A stretch of 64,000 nt of DNA from Ephydatia muelleri (taxonomy: Eukaryota > Porifera > Demospongiae > Spongillida > Spongillidae): contig JABACO010000003.1 of assembly GCA_013339895.1 (NCBI GenBank), positions 11,391,349-11,455,348 on the forward strand. Reading direction: 5' to 3'. The notes beneath the pieces were generated by a model that made no database searches, was not told where the DNA came from, and saw only the letters and a program-made list of their open reading frames with translations. Numbering within the stretch: position 1 is the stretch's first letter; every line of letters starts with the position of its first letter. The translations under genes were made by a program, and so were the position numbers. Positions 62,301 through 64,000 of the stretch are shown here, one piece after another.

Positions 62301-64000
62301 ATAACTGATAGAGAATGTAATAACTCATCACCCTTCATAACTGTTTCATACTTACTGTCAGTAGTAGGGATTTCATTGATCAGTAGAAGAAGTTCATTCT
62401 TTGCGGGTGATATTCTCACAACTGAAGCAAATTCCGGAGTTGAGTTTAACACAATCAAAAGGCGTTCCTCATTTTCAAACTCGTGGTCATCAATTAAGAC
62501 CAGATCGATGCACTGCAAATTGTTTCCAATTGCCGATTGTCCAGATGTGAAGACGAGTGTGAAATTGCCACCAATGTAGTCTTTCCCATCAATGGCTTTA
62601 GCAGAAAAGTAATGATGAAGCATAGCCGTCATCACAATGCAATGTATCTTCTCTTACCCGTAATGGAGTGGGTGACCATGACAACTGTTACATTTTTCCC
62701 CAGAATGCCACTGGTGATCACAGCGCACACTGTTGCGGTGGAATTGCTCTCAATGACGCTCAATGATGAGTACTGCATTTCTATTACAACATCTGGATGG
62801 AGAGAATACGGTGATTGATTTCCAGCATGCTCTATACGTAAAGTGCATAACAAGATACAAGGTGGAAAGCACGTGGTTTGGCAATTTATGTCTCCACTTA
62901 CAATCGGTAGGTTGCTCATTTATGCTCACTGTGACCAGTGATAAGTTTTCCTGAACAGTGACAAGAGGATTCGTAGACACTAATTCCAGTGTCAATTGTT
63001 CCGAGTCTTCAACAATGTTGTCGTCAAGAATCAAGATGTTGACACACCATCTTGTGCTTTCTGGACTGGTCCACAACGAAAATGTAATTGCATCACTTGG
63101 AATGATGTAGTCCTCCATATCTGCAACATGATTGATACACTTCATAACATGGTACTAGAACCAATGCATTTATGTAGCCCTAAAGTAGTCTTGCACGATT
63201 CCTGAACTCCATTGCTGACTGCACATATAGGTATTAGTTAACCAAACCTGACAAATTGTTGACTGGATATCGCAATATTTTTGGCCACACCTTCTGTTAC
63301 CTCACAATATCACCTTTCTATTTGAACGAATCACAAGTAGTATGTACTGAAGATTGCAATATGTATATTGAATAAACCTCTGCCCTTGCAACTCGACATG
63401 CAAACTGGCGATATTTAATCGTATCATGGGATTCACATGCACGTAGAACAAACCTTTAGCTGTGCTGTTGATAACCACGAGTATTGCTGAAAGGTTACTT
63501 TTCCATATTCCTGTCAAGCTGCTCACAAATCCACAAATGTTGATGGAATTGTTAATCGCCTCTGTCACTTGAACAAAACGCTCATCAAATCCAACCAAGA
63601 TTCCTGAGGTACGTGGGGTAAAAATTCAATGAATGACCAACGCAAATCATTCTTTCGTATTGTACACATTCATTATGAGACTGTAATGTTCATAGGTTTG
63701 CTCCAAATACGACAATTGGCTTGTATATGATGGGCAACCAAACAACAAAGTGCATTATTGAAATCAATTTGCCCTACATCAATAACAAAATCGGAAGAAC
63801 CGATTCAGGTGCATTTTAACATAACTGAGGTAAAATATCTGCACACACAATTCACTATAGGAAGTAGCACTTGATCAGTTAACTTTTATTGTGACAATAC
63901 GTAGGCAATGATGTTGCACATGTATAACGAATACCAACTCTTCTTGCGAGAACATACCGTGATCACCATCCAAAATCTTTATTGTGGTCTGATTCTTTCC
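32125..64000 (-). CDS. Giant transmembrane Calx-beta receptor-like protein (69 exons in view, 5' end outside)
   Basis: In transcription order the exons encode the end of one domain (63958-64000), nine near-identical three-domain units, a diverged tenth unit, two final domains, a transmembrane helix, and a large cytoplasmic tail ending at the TGA at 32125-32127. That is about 4,900 residues in view and some 32 Calx-beta domains. Every intron is phase 1. Domains carry acidic motifs (ILDDNIVEDSEQL, LIDDHEFENDERF, ILDDYFPENDLYV) expected to bind Ca2+, two Cys each and many N-glycosylation sites. Known relatives by domain are ADGRV1 and sponge aggregation factors, but neither the seven-helix domain of ADGRV1 nor an aggregation-factor Wreath domain is seen. 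A type I adhesion or recognition receptor is the best reading. Two transposons sit in introns and none in exons. Confidence 0.9.
32416..34806 (-). CDS. Reverse gene: cytoplasmic repeat exon (797 codons, ELLPIH repeats)
   Basis: One very large exon follows the membrane helix. It contains about 20 imperfect repeats of roughly 20-45 residues around D-x-[IM]-E-L-L-P-I-H-E-x-K-G, such as KDRMELLPIHERKE, QDRIELLPICETK, NDVIELLPIHESKG and MDKMELLPIHNWKG. At least ten copies fit [DE]-x-x-x-L-[LI], the acidic dileucine signal recognised by clathrin adaptors. The region is Lys/Asn/Ser/Thr-rich and probably disordered. The exon ends ..TEQNGIQPG at a GTGAGT donor; reading on instead would give a stop at 32399. 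The last part (ELIEDNWYALLSYDRCQCYY) is repeat-free. Confidence 0.85.
34831..34980 (-). CDS. Reverse gene: transmembrane exon
   Basis: One 150-nt phase-1 exon encodes a Pro-rich linker (QPPAPLTPRTA), a hydrophobic helix of about 21 residues (VIAVTIWMLLLLCCLMCLFC) and a basic stop-transfer run (WRKRQKKRKK). The Cys-rich inner half could be palmitoylated. This is the only membrane helix in view and sets the topology: Calx-beta domains outside, repeats inside. Confidence 0.85.
35077..36317 (-). CDS. Reverse gene: two membrane-proximal Calx-beta domains
   Basis: Exons are 36174..36317 (FTIGMQYRYYTANEKTGSVT), 35894..36112 (AGSDYIIPHTISID and ATILDDFTVEYNEYFIVFI), 35340..35486 (DVNIGFRQSEYTVYDWINST) and 35077..35274 (VPGVNYLPLSKNLTFLPNES). 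The last half-domain is short (66 codons) and its acidic loop is weak (ILVDHNSAEKMLTLFI), so it probably serves as a stalk rather than a calcium site. The ISL2EU transposon lies in the intron before the first exon. Confidence 0.83.
36681..36980 (+). pseudogene. THAP zinc-finger part of the ISL2EU transposase
   Basis: After ATG at 36681 (MPGD) a TGA at 36693 interrupts; the next codons give the THAP pattern C-x2-C (CTVCGNTKATD), FHRIPKD, W, and C-x2-H in RVCSRHFLNGDP, then a basic stretch (RDPRAKRAKNRED). THAP domains bind the transposon's ends. The early stop shows that this copy is defective. Confidence 0.7.
37455..38132 (+). pseudogene. DDE transposase part of the ISL2EU element
   Basis: The open frame begins with a helix-turn-helix (LVKLKLNLKHKDLAFRFGIS, VTQVSRYITTWI) and continues into a DDE_Tnp_4-type catalytic domain: YAIIDGSEVFIETPSDL, STWSQYKHHNTVKFLVACTP, ISVMADRGFIIKELL and SLRIHIERAIGRMKLY hold the D, D and E. 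It ends at 38132. The region between this and the THAP part (36981-37454) is interrupted by stops. Confidence 0.75.
38501..40128 (-). CDS. Reverse gene: unit 10, diverged A-F unit
   Basis: Exons are A 39979..40128, B 39499..39714, C 39285..39419, D 38995..39231, E 38793..38942 and F 38501..38734 (374 codons). The A-F order is kept but sequence has drifted: A reads IVGFRDPFFEVTEGVNMSIN, B SIFDDKLLENSEQVILQIV, D ILNDYLLEYNETFIVTLNS and F LIDDEIPKNEEYFVIGLSP. It resembles the forward-gene cycles about as much as it does the homogeneous array. Introns show no array homology. Confidence 0.86.
40408..42157 (-). CDS. Reverse gene: unit 9, last copy of the homogeneous array
   Basis: Exons are A 42008..42157, B 41458..41676, C 41214..41348, D 40912..41151, E 40705..40854 and F 40408..40641. 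It matches unit 8 closely over most of its length. After F (VGPGKNQTTVKILDDDHG) the homogeneous array ends. Confidence 0.88.
42508..44257 (-). CDS. Reverse gene: unit 8 (three Calx-beta domains)
   Basis: Exons are A 44108..44257, B 43558..43776, C 43314..43448, D 43012..43251, E 42805..42954 and F 42508..42741. Units 8 and 9 form a second closely matching pair: both have LIDDHEFENDERFSITLIST in D and IEMQYSSLSVNESKSTVKVC in C, unlike the ENEERLFIAL form of units 2-7. Confidence 0.88.
44610..46367 (-). CDS. Reverse gene: unit 7 (three Calx-beta domains)
   Basis: Exons are A 46218..46367, B 45658..45876, C 45410..45544, D 45108..45347, E 44907..45056 and F 44610..44843. The A exon is identical to that of unit 6, while D-F diverge (F: DLYVTLGLLVASNDSSDVFV), so the boundary of the recent duplication falls within this unit, near 45.7 kb. 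Confidence 0.88.
46714..48467 (-). CDS. Reverse gene: unit 6 (three Calx-beta domains), near-identical twin of unit 5
   Basis: Exons are A 48318..48467, B 47758..47976, C 47514..47648, D 47212..47451, E 47011..47160 and F 46714..46947. C-F proteins are identical to those of unit 5, including the introns, which points to a very recent duplication or gene conversion (or an assembly artefact). Confidence 0.88.
48814..50567 (-). CDS. Reverse gene: unit 5 (three Calx-beta domains)
   Basis: Exons are A 50418..50567, B 49858..50076, C 49614..49748, D 49312..49551, E 49111..49260 and F 48814..49047. From B through the next A this unit is almost base-identical to unit 6 at a spacing of exactly 2100 bp. 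B differs by SWTNPGSTRWC and DDNIIEDSEQ against SWTNPESTRWC and DDNIVEDSEQ. Confidence 0.88.
50915..57342 (-). CDS. Reverse gene: unit 4, split by the Gypsy-2 insertion in its A-B intron
   Basis: Exons are A 57193..57342, B 51959..52177, C 51715..51849, D 51413..51652, E 51212..51361 and F 50915..51148. The A-B intron is about 5 kb here against about 240-340 bp elsewhere, entirely because of a 4668-bp Gypsy element. Flanking splice sites are intact, so normal splicing remains possible. Confidence 0.87.
52224..52227. repeat. Target-site duplication of Gypsy-2 (TATT)
   Basis: The same four bases follow the other LTR at 56896-56899. The uninterrupted sequence in sister units, GTATTTTTGTAGCC, contains one copy. 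Confidence 0.75.
52228..52447 (-). repeat. Gypsy-2 3' LTR
   Basis: About 97% identical to the copy at 56669-56895 by eye. The adjoining purine-rich GAGAGGGTGGGACGAA on the minus strand is the probable polypurine tract. Confidence 0.87.
52484..54370 (-). CDS. Gypsy-2 RNase H and integrase part
   Basis: RNase H blocks (LLTDASAVGIGAVLEQEG, SVIERECLAAVFAVKQFRHY, LHTDHQPLQWLSAQK, NADALSRVP) precede an integrase with zinc-binding HDIISAGHQGTGKT...CRSCEVCQ and core motifs AVDVLEVPMSSHGNRYLLVL, LHSDQGRNFES and YHPQGDGMVERFNRTL, ending VVHVNRLQARI. This is the standard Gypsy order, in contrast to Gypsy-1. Confidence 0.85.
   Translation of the reverse strand: MLKVALTQAPVISYPSFKKEFTLLTDASAVGIGAVLEQEGHPIAYASRSLTPSERQYSVIERECLAAVFAVKQFRHYLLGRPFSLHTDHQPLQWLSAQKMEGRLCRWALALQEFDFEIKYRRGSANGNADALSRVPAVEVEAGDTCSATLITPELTTDRIRKEQQKDAVLQQVTKHLTSRNGTSKPNWKQFPLKRYLHLLKQLHMIEGVLCRRFVPGPLEEVITVPVMPTSLQLEILRSCHDIISAGHQGTGKTLDRLKRVAYWVEMAKATELYCRSCEVCQQSKLPMPVAVPMTNVPIGRAWQMLAVDVLEVPMSSHGNRYLLVLQDYFTKWAEAIPMPDQTAERIVRVLIEVFSHFGIPEILHSDQGRNFESTILKKTCSAFGIVKSRTTSYHPQGDGMVERFNRTLLQLLRAYVQQQSDWESQLPLLLYAYRTARHTSTHLSPFVLLMGREPVLPITPSLGGDEMKGHDPHSYEHTLQVRLAELRDLVECHIAQEAQRQKKSYDSSTKCRTFNVGDAVWLHVPTAGKLEAKWEGGWTVRRVLSPVNVDIEHTTTARTRVVHVNRLQARIVREEVEAQGDKYEEHGVADWEAPQIEHLILPPQQEQPAAVQRRYPQRIRHPVLRYN
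54398..55930 (-). CDS. Gypsy-2 protease and reverse transcriptase part
   Basis: Retropepsin signature IMVDSGSSVSLVD and VILGVDFLSKH are followed by Gypsy RT blocks: PPVRVPPRHIPAQYREEIEH, LRFCIDYRELNKRT, FSKLDMQSGYWQLPV, FCRMPFGVTGGPSSFQRLMD, SYIDDVLVHS and the connection motif FLGLASYYRRYVNNFADVA. Confidence 0.85.
   Translation of the reverse strand: MLQLQPTWTCSKKLSAPGKWTGDDYIKGYRPSRSYLEAQEFITAVSSERVPVIKGKLDDSDVKIMVDSGSSVSLVDKAYLPSGCVILRRQQALRTADEHGMRIVGMVRLTVHLGAFKAEQELLVAEQLLMPVILGVDFLSKHSVTVVFDRSLSYVRIGTVVVHTVGRQDEVNSCYAVSTKQSDSEEKDATEECAVPRFGEEQSHDIPVCPVELQNGVEEYRQLFSTVPGFTEVAHHAIPTANNPPVRVPPRHIPAQYREEIEHQLQEMLDRNIIRVSSSPWLAPAVYVPKKNGELRFCIDYRELNKRTMKDAYPLPLPDEVQDRLAGATVFSKLDMQSGYWQLPVKEEDRMKTAFCPGPGMGLYEFCRMPFGVTGGPSSFQRLMDKVLHGLSFATSYIDDVLVHSSSMELHQSHLRQVLDRLAKAGLTLRGTKCKLGLDKVQYLGHVFSKEGMTPDSEKITVVQKWPTPTNATEVRQFLGLASYYRRYVNNFADVAAPLHSLTQKAVEFS
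55822..56594 (-). CDS. Gypsy-2 gag part with zinc knuckles
   Basis: A retrotransposon-gag region (MLERFEICAAANAWQEDTMA, PTEFSAFAEFQSRKLRPGET) is followed by two CCHC knuckles (CYNCNRTGHLSRNC and CYNCNQPGHVARNC, about 56005-55915). Described as parts only. Confidence 0.8.
56669..56895 (-). repeat. Gypsy-2 5' LTR
   Basis: Starts the element in its own orientation. It is longer than the other LTR by one small insertion near its distal end. The primer-binding site follows directly. Confidence 0.87.
57692..59442 (-). CDS. Reverse gene: unit 3 (three Calx-beta domains)
   Basis: Exons are A 59293..59442, B 58736..58954, C 58492..58626, D 58190..58429, E 57989..58138 and F 57692..57925. Introns as well as exons match the neighbouring units, so the duplicated entity is the genomic 2.1-kb block. 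B has a private change to ILVLDDNILEDSEQL. Confidence 0.88.
59795..61519 (-). CDS. Reverse gene: unit 2 (three Calx-beta domains)
   Basis: Exons are A 61370..61519, B 60839..61057, C 60595..60729, D 60293..60532, E 60092..60241 and F 59795..60028. The A exon reads MVGFDERFVQVTEAINNSIN. The intron between this A and the preceding F (61520-61857) is diverged from the other copies. D has DYVGGNFTLVFTSGQSAIGN, shared with unit 3 only. Confidence 0.88.
61858..64000 (-). CDS. Reverse gene: partial F exon plus unit 1 (A-F)
   Basis: The partial exon F is 63958..64000. Unit 1 exons are A 63454..63603, B 62902..63120, C 62658..62792, D 62356..62595, E 62155..62304 and F 61858..62091. Lengths are 150, 219, 135, 240, 150 and 234 nt (376 codons). 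This is the most divergent of the nine array units together with unit 2: F reads YFPKNDLYVTIELSVASNDS and B ends ENLSLVTVSINEQPTD. All exons are open. Confidence 0.88.

Noticed and set aside
40884-62818. Recurrent forward-strand frames of about 67-93 codons in each array unit
   Set aside because: They are complements of the D and C exons and recur only because the unit does; the reverse-strand exons have splice sites and domain identity.
32125-64000. ADGRV1 (VLGR1) orthologue
   Set aside because: Shares only the Calx-beta array; there is one membrane helix rather than seven, no GAIN domain, and a repeat-rich tail.
1-64000. tRNA, rRNA or other structured RNA genes
   Set aside because: None was recognised on either strand by eye; a dedicated covariance search would be decisive and was not possible.

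Overview
The window looks like animal nuclear DNA, most likely a demosponge of the Amphimedon kind. That is an inference from large spliced genes built of Calx-beta domains, short introns, and a mix of animal transposons (Gypsy, P, ISL2EU, Ginger-like); no species-diagnostic marker was seen. No bacterial operon, rRNA, tRNA or CRISPR array was found.

Layout. (1) 1-11129, forward strand: 27 exons of a Calx-beta gene, open at the window's left edge, with an old reverse-transcriptase relic in intron 2 and two small hairpin elements in introns. (2) 11333-20530: a Ty3/Gypsy-type LTR element with identical 142-bp LTRs and a 5-bp target duplication, whose integrase lies before its reverse transcriptase. 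A 4.5-kb P-superfamily DNA transposon (15160-19655) carrying two convergent genes is nested in it. No further exon of the forward gene is visible beyond it. (3) 20536-28998: a repeat-rich zone with inverted repeats, a 70-bp perfect palindrome, TG-rich and GCT-rich simple repeats, a hairpin of 45-bp coding repeats, and a decayed reverse-transcriptase element on the reverse strand. (4) 29002-30775: a Ginger-like DNA transposon relic with a PHD finger. (5) 32125-64000, reverse strand: the 3' part of a very large Calx-beta receptor-like gene, 69 exons in view.

The reverse-strand gene is the centrepiece. Nine nearly identical genomic units of about 2.1 kb follow one another, each with six phase-1 exons (A-F) coding three Calx-beta domains. 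A diverged tenth unit, two final domains, one transmembrane helix and a roughly 850-residue cytoplasmic tail come after them. The tail holds about 20 copies of an ELLPIH-type repeat, most of them carrying an acidic dileucine signal (D-x-x-x-L-L). A second Gypsy element (52228-56895) sits in an intron of unit 4 and an ISL2EU-type DNA transposon (36559-38220) in a later intron. The forward gene uses the same A-F cycle, so the two genes are convergent paralogues. The likely picture is a cell-surface, calcium-binding, heavily glycosylated adhesion or recognition receptor that lengthens by tandem duplication, in a locus repeatedly invaded by mobile elements.
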